A DNA stretch of 64,000 nucleotides from Selaginella moellendorffii (GCF_000143415.4 NW_003314285.1:1415729-1479728), one strand, 5' to 3'; counted from the first letter of the stretch, positions 20,419 to 31,293 are shown. Program-made: numbers and translations. The notes: generated by a model not told the origin, from the sequence alone.

Positions 20419-21995
20419 CGCCAAATCGATCTAGTAGCAGCGAGCGCGAGAGGGAGAGAAGAAGAAGAATCGATCGATTGCTCCTGGAAATCCCGGCCAA
20501 TTCGCGCAAGAACACGCCGCTAGGCTAGATCGTGGCGGTCAAGGCGAGTGAAATCCTCCAGAGAAGAAAATGGAGCCATCCATCTTCACTAGCGTCTAAA
20601 CCCTAAGCCAGCCGTTTTACACGCAATTAATCCTAACCCTCGCCCATTTAATTAACCGCGCGTGGATATTCGCTGCCGCCAGCGTCCATTCAATGCCAGA
20701 TATTCGCTCCCGGGAGAAATCTGGGCCGTTGGGCCGCGAGTTTTAATTGCACCTCCTTTATACCTTGGCTGGGCGATGTGTAAATCTCTTAAAAATTCGC
20801 TATTCTTCCGCCTGGCAGCGCTGCGCTGTTGTGGCGACTGTTTGAATGGATCTCCGCGAATTTCTTTTTGTCTGTTGATCCCGAATCGTCACTCGCCACT
20901 GCCGTTGATTGGTCGCTGTTGCTTTCAGCGGAAAAAAATGCTACTACCATCTTCGTCTTCCTTCCTGAGAGATTTGCAAAGACGAGAGAGTGAGCGAGTG
21001 GCGGTCGAAGTCAGCTTAATAACAAAGTGAGTGGTGTGGACGAGCCAAAGTGATGATCGATCCAGAAAAACCAGCGGGGCGAGAGTGTAAATACCTTTGT
21101 GATTGATTGATCGATCCATCCATCGGTCGCTTCCCTGCTGTACCGCTGCAACGCCTGTCTTCCTCTTAGCAAGATCACGAGCGATCACCACCTGTAAGCA
21201 TGCCGTGCATAAAAACAACGGAGGAATTCTTTCTCCTGCTTTTCTGTTTGTACCTGTTCTCGATCCAGCGCTGCAGTGACATCACGGACCAGCTGCAGCG
21301 AAACTGGCCATGGGTCTCCTCAAAATGCCTCTTGTTTGGATGCGCTCGCTTGTTTTCTTCTTTGCGGCTGATAAGTCAAGCAAAAAGATTAGTCAATGCG
21401 GAGAAAAGGAGACAAAGTATGCTGTGATGCTTACTTGAATATCATAAGTGGATTGGAGTCGGAGTGGTCCCGTAAAGGCCATCGTCACAGATGACAATCG
21501 CAGAAGAAATCCTTTTCCCCGCTCTCACTTCTCCCCTGCCGAAATCAAATCGAGCTCCCAAACCATGGAAACGTTTTCATGTGAGCGCAGCAGCTCCAGC
21601 ACGTGAAAACCTTCAAGCGCTCCTGTCTGCGAGTGTGCAGTGCCCTTTCCTATACGTACCCAAATTCATGAACTAGAGATCCAAAAACAAATGCCAAGCG
21701 AGAGAGGTACTATACCGATGCGCAGAGAGAGAGCTAGAAATTTATTTCCCAGTGTTGGGTGTGGTCGCCTGCAAATGCCCTGTCCCTCGAGACGAGCATC
21801 TTTGGCAACCGCAATTTTCTGGCTACGCAACAACTGCCGTGAGTCGCATTTACAGGCCATACCGCAAAGCTTGACGCCTTTTGATTCTCTCACCAGACAT
21901 ATCACTGTAAAGATACAAGAGAGAGGAAGGACCGTCAGCAAAGCTTGGTTGCTTTACTGAGAAACTTACGGAAATAGGAAAGAACTGGCACTCCT
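20419..21995. other. Intergenic region, OCTOPUS-like promoter side
   Basis: Unique sequence between the OCTOPUS-like start and the UPF0426 stop. An aaccctaa-type box lies near 20597. Several short frames exist but show no domain, signal or splice structure. No gene is supported here. Confidence 0.5.
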
Positions 21996-22468
21996 TCATT
22001 CGATTTGGATCTCTTCGGGACCGCCATCGTCCTTGTCTGTGATCGTCTCCAGCTTCTCGTCAGCCTGGAGCTTCGCTGCCGTGGCAGTCTTTTCGATCCA
22101 GCCTTTGAGAGGCTCCTCGTTTAAGTCGAGGCGGAGCATTCCCGCAAAGACGCCACCGAGGAAAGCGATCGGTTCCTGTTAGATAAAACACGCAGGCTTT
22201 CTTTCTCAGAGAGTTTTATATAACCAAAGCGTCATACCTTGAGAGCTTCCTTCACGATTGGATCCTCTCTGGGATCAAAAAATGCCGCTACTTTGGTGGC
22301 TGGCCTTCTGCTTTGGCGGGCGAATTTTGGAGTACGAGAAAGATCGTGCTGGAATACTGGGAAAACTGCCTGGAACGTAGCAAAATCTTAGCATGAGATA
22401 GGAGAAAACCACCAGACAAATCTAAATACCTTGTTCATGAAGCAGCTGGAAGAAGATAGGAGAGCCAT
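21996..22468 (-). CDS. UPF0426 chloroplast protein (At1g28150-like)
   Basis: Three minus-strand exons, 22430-22468, 22238-22369 and 21996-22175, splice in frame at GT..AG to 116 residues. The N-terminus (MALLSSSSCFMNKAVF, Ser/Arg-rich up to about 29) is a plausible plastid transit peptide. The mature part has FFDPREDPIVKEALK|EPIAFLGGVFAGMLRLDLNEEPLKGWI and ends in an acidic EEIQIE, closely following the plant UPF0426 family. The function is unknown; the Arabidopsis member is found in plastid proteomes. The gene is head-to-head with the RID3-like gene, about 370 bp away. Confidence 0.9.
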
Positions 22469-22836
22469 GACGATACCTGTCTACCACAACACAAATATTT
22501 CGAGATTTAGATCAATTTTGCTAGAGAAAAACCATGTACATCGATCGGGCAATGCCAAAGCAAGCAAATCTCTGCTGCATTGGCTGGAAATCACATGCCC
22601 GATCGAGGCGGAGCTGCTATCGCTTCAATGGAACGAGCTAATCGGCACGAAATCTCGCCGGATAGCCAGAGAAGAAGCGTCAATCGATCACATACCTTGT
22701 TAAACCCTAGTCGCGAGAAAGAATATCCACTCTCCTCTACTGGGAAGTTTTAATGCGTCTCTAGGGTTAGGGTTTATAGGGAGGAGAGAATTACGGCCTG
22801 GAGAGGGCCGTCCTTGGATGGGGCAAGCTGGCGACG
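22469..22836. promoter_or_regulatory. Divergent promoter with telo-box motifs
   Basis: The 368-bp space between two head-to-head genes holds telo-box sequences (aaaccctag near 22702, and ctagggttagggttt around 22760-22777). Such boxes are typical of plant ribosome-biogenesis and translation genes, fitting the RID3/IPI3 role of the right-hand gene. Inferred from motif and layout only. Confidence 0.6.
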
Positions 22837-24766
22837 GTGAGAGAAGCTGTGATCGCCTGCTCCAATCTGGATGCTGGCGTGACGGTGTGGGATTTGGCGT
22901 CGGGCGTGCCGCTGTCGCACCTCCGATCGTGCGCGGCGCCGCGCAATGCCTTGGCGTGTGTTGGACACCATTTCCTGGCGGCATCGCAGATCCACAAGAC
23001 TGCTAACAATGCCGGCGGCACGATCTTCTTCTGGACCTGGCACAAGGTGAGTGAGAGCAGGAATCGATCGATTTCTTCTTGCCAAAATCTCGAATTTGAT
23101 CGGCCGTTTCATTCATTTTCTTTTCCTCTGCGTAGAACCAAGTGGCTTTCAAGAGCTATCCCGTGGAGCCGATCGAGCCTCTAGCTTGCACTGCCGATGG
23201 AGTTTACTTGGCGGGAGGAGGATCGTCGGGAAGAATTTATCTCTGGGAGGTGAGACTTCTCTTAACTTTGTGATTCACACCATGACACGGGATTCTGGCA
23301 AAGGTCTCGAGTGGAAGATTGCTGCGAGTGTGGGCCGGGCACTACAAAGCCGTCAAGTGCCTCGTCTTCTCCGACGATGATTCGCTACTCATCTCTGGTG
23401 CCGAGGATGGACTCGTCAATGTCTATCCTCTCGTGAGGTAAGTTTGATCCGATCGATCGAGCTTTTCTCCTTGAAGCTTTCTTCTCATCCTTTCCGGCTT
23501 CCTTCCAGGGCCCTGGACAGCATCGAAGAAGCCGGGGAGACCCAGGTACCTTACATGCACAAATGGTCGGATCACACACTTCCAGTCACTGGATTGCTGG
23601 CCGGCTCTGGTGGTTCTAGCGCGATCATCGTCTCGTGCTCACTAGACCACACCTGCAAGGTACGTTTCTTTAGCTCTTCGCAGCAGCGTGTTAGTTTTTC
23701 CAGCTTACCGCGAGAGTTTGTATAGATATGGAGCTTGGCTCTCGGAGCTCTACTCCGGTCGATACTCTTCCCCACTCCCATCAATGCTGTTGCACTTGAT
23801 CCAGGGGAGTACGCGCTCTACGCCGGTGGAGTCGATGGCAGGATTTTTATCACGGCTCTAAACTTCGGTGTTCCATCGGGGTCTGGCTTGCATTCCGCGG
23901 ATGGGCTACTCGGTGCTGACGGGATCGGCCACAGGTTGTGTGCTTTCTAAAGTTTTGTTGTTCCAATCCACCCGTCCGACTGCTTTTGACTAATCTGGAG
24001 TTGTTCTTGATAGAGCAGCCGTGCTATTACTGCTCTAGCATTTAGCATGGATGGGGTGTCGCTCGTCTCTGGCTCCGAGGACTGCACTGTCCGGTTGTGG
24101 GACACCGTGAGCCGCCAGGTTCTTCGGACGTTTTCTCACAGCAAAGGTGACCGACCAAAGTTTCTTTTTGTCTCTCCCAACGCAAAAGTTGCTTTGCTTT
24201 GCTGGTTTCTTGCAGGTCCTGTGAGCAGCCTTTTGGTGATACCACGGCCCTCGTCCCTGCTCAGCTCTACAGATCAGCAAGGCCGTCAAATCAACCGTCG
24301 CTTACCAACGCTTCCAGTGGTTCCGTTGAGCAAGTACGTAACAGTCGAGTCAGTGGCACAAGACTTCAAGCCTTGGGAAGGCCCCCCGGTTGTCCTTCCG
24401 TTAACTTGTCCTGCTGATGACGAGGATGCCGAGGGCTACTCTCACAGTATGGTCGCCATGGGAAGACAAATAAGAGAACTAGAGGTAAGAAAGAGTTTTT
24501 TGCCTGGATGAGAGACCGTTGACGGGTTTTGATGACAGCAACAAGGCTCCACGGCAGCGATGCAAATGGAGCTGGAGAGATTGCGATCGGAGCTCCGGCG
24601 GGCTCTTAACAATGGCCAGCAGTGGCAGCAATTGCACCAAGAACTTTACTGTTTCTGCGTGGACGAATTGATGGGTGGGAACCGGGACAGGGAAGACGAC
24701 GGAGAGAACAAGGAAAGAACCAAGGGAAGAGCCAGCAAGCTGGGGGACAAGATGCGTGACAAGTAA
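22837..24766 (+). CDS. RID3: ROOT INITIATION DEFECTIVE 3-like WD40 protein (IPI3/WDR18)
   Basis: Eight exons, 22837-23046, 23136-23249, 23304-23437, 23509-23659, 23726-23934, 24016-24146, 24216-24484 and 24539-24766, join without a break to about 480 residues. The WD40 propeller starts VIACSNLDAGVTVWDLASG and includes YPVEPIEPLA, GHYKAVKCLVFSDDDSLLISGAEDG, SCSLDHTCKIWSLALG and LVSGSEDCTVRLWD. A C-terminal coiled coil (MELERLRSELRRAL) follows. Orthologues (Arabidopsis RID3, yeast Ipi3, human WDR18) act with Rix1/PELP1 in 60S maturation. No ATG precedes the first conserved residues in this frame. The listed start is a GTG, with an in-frame TAG at about 22780, so a short upstream exon or a sequence error is likely. 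Confidence 0.9.
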
Positions 24767-24785
24767 GCACAGATTTTGAGGAGGT

Positions 24786-27326
24786 TTAGGAGGTAGTGGA
24801 TCGACTCAAACTACTGGTGAGAGACACTGCTTGATTAGAAGTTGTCAATTGTTGCACAGCCTATTATAACCAGACTTTGTGTTAGAGGACGAAGAACTGA
24901 GTTGATATATATACGTACTTGCATCGCAGCTAAGCGTCTTGCCACGCGCTTCTCTTCGTGCTCGCAGCAGCTGACGCGCTCATTGTCGATCACAACATCG
25001 GCGCGTATGAAACCGTCCACCTCAGTGCACTGGATGTCGAGAGCAAGTCTTTGCTCTCTACACAAGGTCTCGAGCTGCTTGACTGGATGGAGCATCACGT
25101 TTTCCGGAGTGGCGATTGGTTCTAAGAGCCTTTCATACACCTGAAGATGAGAGAAGTTACAAGAAAGTATACTCCAAAATATACGACTTACCTTCCAAAC
25201 GATATTTGGTTCGTATTCCGAGTCGATAAAAATTGAAGCTGCCAGTGTTTGAATCATGTCTCCAAGCAGCTGAAACAGAGAATAAGCAGACAGGATCATT
25301 GGAGGACTTGGCTTACTTTTGGTGAGTTTAGTCTGGAAATGCCGAAAGTCGAGCATGCTTTCCCCCTTGCAAGCTCTTCGACAAGTGATTCTGCGAACTC
25401 GGCAATTTGAGGGACGAAGTGGACCTTCTGAAGATAGACGTGAAAGCCATGACGAATACTGACACAGGAATAGTGCTCCTTGTTGATCGTTGCCTGCTTT
25501 AAGGTGTTGAGGCGACCGGCCGACTGGTCCGGGAATGATCTGACCAAGTGCCGTGTCACGAGGTAGTCCAGCACTGCATCGCCGAGAAACTCTAGACGCC
25601 TGAAAGTGAAGTTGTCGTCATGAAAGCTCAGAGCAACTCGCAAGACCTGCTTGTTCCTGAACTGATAGCCGAGTTTCTCTTGTAGTTCGTTCAAATCATC
25701 GTCTGTTAATGATCCGCAGCCTGTGACTTCGAATCTGTGATGATCTTCGGCCCCAGGAGGAAACCGGACTGGTATCTGGAGCCAGTTCGCTGCTGCCATA
25801 GCGGCAGCAAGTTCCCCTTCCAGCACGCATGCCCCCAGAACGGCTTCTACCACGTCCGCCAGTGTCTTCGTCGAGAGCAGTTGTTCCGGAATCTCTGCCG
25901 CTGCTGGTATCATGCCCGGAGATATCCACTTCAGCGGCGAAAACATCTCCGCAAATACATACCGGTACAGATTCCGAGCTAGTGCCAAACTGGAAAGCGT
26001 GCTGTTGCAAACTATATTGTACAGCTCCAGGCCAAGCTCTTCACTGCCCATCGAAGGCGTCGTCGCGTAGACATACGTTCCAGCGACGATCTTCAGCACG
26101 CTGTCTCCTAACAGTTCTAGTGGCTCGTAAGATACATTGAAACAGCATGCTCTGGATGTCAAAGCCTCCAACAGCTAAAACCACGTTTCAGTCCTCCAGA
26201 AAACAAACTTGCTACGAATTGTACCTTCAAAGCCGAGACCGGGACGTCCATTGCATCGCGCAGTTCTGCGGCTAGCAGTGCCATCTCAAGCCTGTACATA
26301 ACAGAAGGAAGCCGAAGAGCGCCTCTATGCAAGCTTCCCGGTAGTAAAGTTTTCGGAAGTACGCACTCCCTTCTTGAAAAGGTGACGGCTCTTAGCTTTT
26401 TCGTTAGTGTAGCATCTGGAAAGAAGAAACTCAGATCAAATGGTGATAGATAGTTAGAGTTTCATACCATTGTGTTTCGTGAGATAGCTCAGTGCCCGGT
26501 GCGCCCTCACAGCAACAACTTCGTTCGAGTGTTTCGATAGAACGACGCACGATTTTCCAGCGCAAAGGATCAAGCTGTCAATCGCGATCTTCTCGTTCGA
26601 GGCCTGTGCTTCGGAAGCGATCATCGAGTCAGCGTAATGCAAACCTGAAGAAGTTGCAGCCGCCATCAAGTTCCAATCCACGGGCAGCTTAAACTCCTCT
26701 CTCCTCCATCGCCAAGTCTCTAGCAATGGAACGGCGTAGTAAAGCTTTGGACCTCTCGGTACTCCGATAGCCTCGCGTCTTGGGAGCGGCCCAGGACGAG
26801 ATCGAAAAGCCATTTGGTAAATTCTTTGATCTTCACCACCTGGAATGAAAAGAGATCCAAGTAAGAAACTTCACACAAAGAGAGAGCATACTGTATAGTA
26901 TACCTCGTCCGAGGGAACCAGCACTTCTCCAATCTCCTCTAGATGGGCACGGACTATGGAGTTTTCTTGGAGGAGCAATTCCACTACCATCGCTGCCACG
27001 GCCGGATCGACTCTGGTGGGTAGAAGGATTGCAAACTCCGTGGCGTGCCGTTGCAATGGATCCTTGCCTTCCATCACAAGCTCATAGCGTATGGCCACGG
27101 CATGGAACAAGATCCTGTCCGACGAATCGTCGACCCTTGGACTTGTCTGGACGACACCAGGAATGCCGCGCTCGTAGTGCCGTGGCGATGCAGTGAGCGG
27201 CGATTTGCCATCGCTAGGCGGCACAAGGGGATATTTCTTCTTGCCTGAATCTGGAGCAGCATTGCAATGGGAGATTTCCCCCAATGCCGTGACAAGATCG
27301 TCGATCTTCTCCTCCAGGGCCTTCAT
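24786..27326 (-). CDS. Short Dicer-like protein without helicase domain
   Basis: Seven minus-strand exons: 26904-27326, 26468-26839, 26225-26415, 25317-26174, 25192-25269, 24919-25140 and 24786-24860, about 739 residues. The order is a dimerisation-domain-like region (FAILLPTRVDPAVAAMVVEL, LEEIGEVLVPSDE), a PAZ-like part (LYYAVPLLETWRW, LPVDWNLM, YLTKHNDATLT), RNase IIIa, RNase IIIb and a C-terminal dsRNA-binding domain (EKRVARRLAAMQ|AVQQL). RNase IIIa keeps its four acidic ligands (about Glu349, Asp353, Asp436, Glu439). RNase IIIb has LEFLGDAVLDYL, but the last Glu is Gln (GDMIQTLAASIF, about Gln622). No DExD helicase precedes it. Exon 2 (372 nt) is open in two frames and the conserved blocks switch frame inside it, so there is one apparent frameshift (mutation, error or missed splice). 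The 3' end lies 19 bp from the RID3 stop. Confidence 0.75.
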
Positions 27327-27829
27327 CGCTCGCAAGAACGCGAATTTCCAGCTCCGATCGACTCGGAGAGCGAGAGAAAACCAGAAACCTCGAACAACAG
27401 GAGAAGATCCACCGATTCACCTCAGATACCTTCGGCGCTTGCAATCGCCGCCAAGGACGAGACTTTAGAGCTTGGATCGGCTCCGAGAGGGAAGGAAAGC
27501 TGGGCCAGCAACGCGATCGACCTCAAATCTTGCAGCGAGCTCCATGGAGGGAAAAACAATGCTGAAGAACAACCTAGTGATCCAACGGCTGGGATTAGCC
27601 GCGAGGTTTCATGGCTCCATATCCAAAAATTTGTTTCTGTAGAGACGATCTTTGGCTGCCACTCAAGCCTCTAGATTTAAATACTATGGGAGAGAAACAA
27701 AGCCTCCATCTCGAATCTAGAACAAAGCATCTCTGCGACTAAAAAATATTCTTAGAAAGAACTTTGGCGATGGTAATTTAAGATCATAGAAAGTGAAAAA
27801 TCACGTTAATTCGCCTATGGTTTGTTTGT
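27327..27829. other. Intergenic region
   Basis: Between the Dicer-like start and the ALG9 stop. Short frames near the Dicer-like start are not conserved-looking. No helicase-like coding sequence is visible here on either strand. Confidence 0.5.
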
Positions 27830-29969
27830 TTACTCGACCACATTGCGTATGAGTAGCCTGTAAGTGCCGAAGGAGTTCTTACTTTGCCATGCCCAGGGTA
27901 TAAAAAACGCGCGGTGGAGACGAGGTGAGCTCTCATTGTCCAGGAACAAGCGTTTAGCCACGACCTGTTAGAAAAATACTCTTAGAGAATCTGGCAAGCG
28001 TAAACAAGCACGTACAGTCCATTTGGTTTGATTGTTTCCACGATACTCTACGCCCGGTCTGTCTAAGACTAGCTCCACCACAAAGTCACAGGAAGCGTCG
28101 CTTTGGAGCTGAGACAGGGATTTCGGAAGAGTGAGAACCTTCGAAAGAAAATAAGTAGCGAGATGAGATCTAACTTACAAATTGCTTTGGAGAAGCATTG
28201 TTATGCCTGTTGAAGTAGTCCGGAGCTGCTTTCGTTCCACCCAGCCTGCTGTCGAATGGAAACGGCATAAGTCCTCTAAAGCCATCGTCGAGCCATCTCA
28301 CTTGGTACTTGGCTGACGGCAGAAAGAACGAGGATGGGAAACGGTGCCACTCACTGCCAATGCAAACTGCATTGAAACGCAGGAGTTAAAGAGAATTGAA
28401 AATGCGAGGCTTGCCTGTGGAATTCTCGGTTGGATTAGTTGGAAGGTGTGTGTAAATCTGCATCGGTGCCGAGTAACCTTGAAGTAAAGACGTTGTTCGA
28501 CTATACGATGCCACCAGGATGAAAGATAAGAGCAAAGGCCTCAGTTTCGTGAACAGACCATGCACGAAGCTCATTTTTCGTGGTACCAGACCTGGAATCC
28601 GCTCGATGCTAGCTGCCGCAGCTACGCAAATGAGGGGATAGATTGGATAGAGGAACCTGAAAAGAAAAAAAGCTGAGTGAACTAAGATAGAGAGCATAGT
28701 TTTGATACCTTTCTTCTTTGTGAGGTTGCAAGGACATGAATCCAAACCACAAATACAAAGGTGAGATTACCAGTAGGAGATGCTTGTCGGTACTTCGTCG
28801 CACGAAAAGCAGCAAAACAGGTAGCCCGAACGCCAACAACAACGCAAGATTGAAATTGTTGAGCCCATTCCGAAGATAAAACAAGGGTCCCTCCACACCG
28901 TATAAAATGCTGTCGCCACCTCCCACGACATTGTAGGTGACGAGGTTGAGAATAGAAAGCTTCCACTGACCGTAAAATAATCGATCACATAGTGCTGACA
29001 GCGCCTGCATAAACAATCAAGTTGAGTTTCCAGGAGAATATCCACCAATTTATAAGAGAAAAGAGGAACTTACGATGAGAACGACTGAGGATTTAACACC
29101 GGCCATGAAAACCTTGACGGAGCTACCATTCGCCAAAGAGTACACTACCACGGGAAGAACCGCAAGGCCCGAGAATGGCCAGCCAACAAGGACCCCCAAG
29201 GCAGCCACGGCGACGGCAGCTTCAAACTTATCGGCAAGCACAGCCGCTGATGCAAGGCTGATAGCGTACATTGAAAAGGTGCTCGGCAGAAAAGCTGAGA
29301 AAGGAGAAAAAAAAACAAGAAAAGTGAGTGAGAACAGCCTGAGAATTTTTCCTTACTTGTGCTAGCTGTGTAGCAACCACTGGCAAAGCAGAGTAAAACC
29401 AAAGTGTATGATGCCATCCTTTTTCCAAACCTTTCGGACACGGCTGCCACAAGAGCTCCATCGACGCCCGCAGACACCAAGGCGAATGCCAGTTTAATCA
29501 GATAGAAAACTTTCACCTGGAAAAGGAAGATAATTTCAATCCAAAAGAGAAACTTTCCTACCTTTGCGAGAATGTAAGAAGCTGGAGCTCCAATAACGGC
29601 ATGAATCAGGATGTAAAGATACGATCGAAGAGCAAACTCCGAGCTAGTCCAGAGAAACGAAACTCCAATTATTTTAGCGAGAGAACAGACACTCTCTAAA
29701 GCTCTCACTCACCTGTACTCCCAAGTTTGAAATCCCGACCCATAGAGAAGAAAATGCAGCGGCTCCCAGTAATTGAAAACCTCGTCGCAGTCGTGTACGA
29801 TGTTGGAGCTCGCGCTGAAGTAGCGAGTGATGAAGAGCGCGGCGAAAGCCGCAGCAAATCCGACATTCTTACTGACCTCCGGAAGATCCTTCTTCTTGGC
29901 ATCCTCTTCTTCGCTGTTAATCTCCGCTGCCGAGGAGCGATCGTGCCTCCGCTGCCGGAGCTCAGCCAT
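27830..29969 (-). CDS. ALG9: ALG9 alpha-1,2-mannosyltransferase
   Basis: Nine exons, 29713-29969, 29562-29643, 29357-29516, 29074-29294, 28709-29004, 28415-28656, 28179-28366, 28016-28138 and 27830-27964, give about 566 residues. The GT22 signature HDCDEVFNYWEPLHFLLYG lies on the first luminal loop. Further conserved parts are QTWEYSSEFALRSYLYI, LPSTFSMYAISLA, LVGWPFSGLAVLP and LQPHKEERFLYPIYPLI, spread over about ten hydrophobic helices. The enzyme sits in the ER membrane and adds the seventh and ninth mannoses to the dolichol-linked N-glycan precursor from Dol-P-Man. The intron after exon 6 starts with GC (ACAG|GCAAG) rather than GT; the reading frame and the conserved CIGSEWHRFPSSF block confirm it. 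The start is the first ATG, just before a charged cytosolic tail. Confidence 0.95.
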
Positions 29970-30083
29970 GAACCCTAGATAAATCACAAAACCCTAGAAT
30001 GAATATTCTGCAAATCTTTTCAGGCAAAACATTTGAATTTCGAATATTCTTTGGGAATCACTCAAGAACCCTAAAACAGAGCT

Positions 30084-30692
30084 CTATTTCCACATCTTGA
30101 ATATCTTGGGCGGATTTTTGGTGATCGAAGTGACGCCATCATAGCCTGAGACGAGAAATTCAAGGAATGAATCGAAGAGAATTCAAGCATTGAACCCACC
30201 AAGCGCTGGATCCATGTTTCGATTCTTGAGCTCCCGATATGTCTGGGCGATGGAGCAGCAGAGGCACCAGCATTCAGTGCAAATATCGTTGCATGGTTCT
30301 GGCGGGAGGCCGAATTTGTTACGGATTTTACCGCGATAGAGGCAACTGTAGAGGCATCCCAATCCGGCCAGGCAGTGGAGCAAGCAAAACACTGTCCCTC
30401 CGGTACAGCACGCTGCGGTGAGATCGATCGATCGGTAAATTCACGCAATCTTGTCATCGATTCTATCCAGGAATCGAAAGAACTTACAAGTGCTTCCTTG
30501 ATCCAAGACATTGATGTTTCTTCCCACCACAACGCAGGGGCAGAGGCACGCACAGCAGCCTACATTCGATCGAATCACAAGAGCAAAAAAAATGTGATTG
30601 ATCCGATCGATGGAAGAAAAAAATCTCTGTTGCTACTCACATGAATTAAAATCTTCAAAGCATCCACACAGACCAGTCGTCCATTTTCCCAT
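30084..30692 (-). CDS. PLAC8-domain (PCR/FW2.2-like) protein
   Basis: Four exons, 30641-30692, 30488-30559, 30200-30412 and 30084-30145, encode 132 residues. The PLAC8 core is complete: WTTGLCGCFEDFNSCCCACLCPC, then a hydrophobic segment CLLHCLAGLGCLYSCLYR and the C-terminal CNDICTECWCLCCSIAQTYRELKNR. Such small membrane proteins act in organ-size control or export of Zn and Cd. If the last intron (30146-30199) is retained, the protein ends 18 residues earlier at GGFNA. The spliced form gives MDPALGYDG, closer to the family's DPALGWxG, so I prefer it. ALG9 starts only 114 bp downstream on the same strand. Confidence 0.9.
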
Positions 30693-31293
30693 CTTTGTCC
30701 CTTCTTCTTTGGGCGTTCTTTCATTGTTTCTTGGCTAAGGTATTTAAATGGACCTTCTCTTCCGCGTTGCAAGGCTTGAGGTAATCTCTAGGGCAATTAT
30801 CGATAGGGCTCTCTTGGCGATGGCGATACGCCGGCGCCAAGGCGCTGTGGACGCGGCGCCTGCATTCCTTGTCGCAGTCCGCCATGGCTCTGTCGATGCC
30901 GCCGGATTTGAGCTCCAGCTTGCCATGGCGCTATCGATGCCGCCGCATTTGAGCTCCAGGTAAGAGAACCCGATATCCTTCTTTTCTTGTTTTGGTTTTC
31001 TTTCTTTTGTTGCAGCAAATGCCAAGTGAAAGATAAGTATATAAATTGAAACGACCAGATACAATCGCGGTATGTAAGTTGTCTAGAACAAACGACGCGA
31101 GCATTCATGGTTTTCTCCGCAGATTTATGCGTAAAATCACGCTAGTACTCACAACTTCGTCCGTGCTATTGACGAGTTGCTGAAAGATAGAATAGATGCA
31201 AGAGAACACTGTTTATAGAAGTATATTTTTCTATCAACTATTGACTGGTTGCTGCTGCCAGAAGAATCTCATAGACGAGCGGGTGCTGCCTAC
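30693..31293. other. Intergenic region with a small direct repeat
   Basis: No gene recognised. Two direct copies of a roughly 30-base segment containing gatgccgcc and tttgagctccag occur near 30893-30918 and 30934-30959. They give a short repetitive open frame that I do not believe is coding. Confidence 0.45.

Larger units (their letters stand above)
16276..20440. repeat. Tandem array unit 3 (partial)
   Basis: Third, partial copy: lectin, PR-1 and an intact OCTOPUS-like gene. Similarity to units 1 and 2 stops near 20440, just upstream of the OCTOPUS-like start codon. There units 1 and 2 continue into unrelated sequence leading to PP2C. This is therefore a duplication breakpoint, and the sequence right of it is probably the native OCTOPUS-like promoter. 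Confidence 0.85.

Noticed and set aside
16275-20440. Idea that the array is allelic haplotypes joined by the assembler
   Set aside because: Not fully excluded, but the units differ by insertions, an inversion and distinct lesions, and unit 3 ends at a different breakpoint, which favours real duplication.
21200-21427. 75-residue frame with a hydrophobic N-terminus
   Set aside because: No homology pattern, no splice structure and no conserved neighbours; it could be chance.
30748-30963. Small repetitive plus-strand frame before the F-box gene
   Set aside because: It consists of a duplicated 30-base segment, with no signal, domain or good start context.
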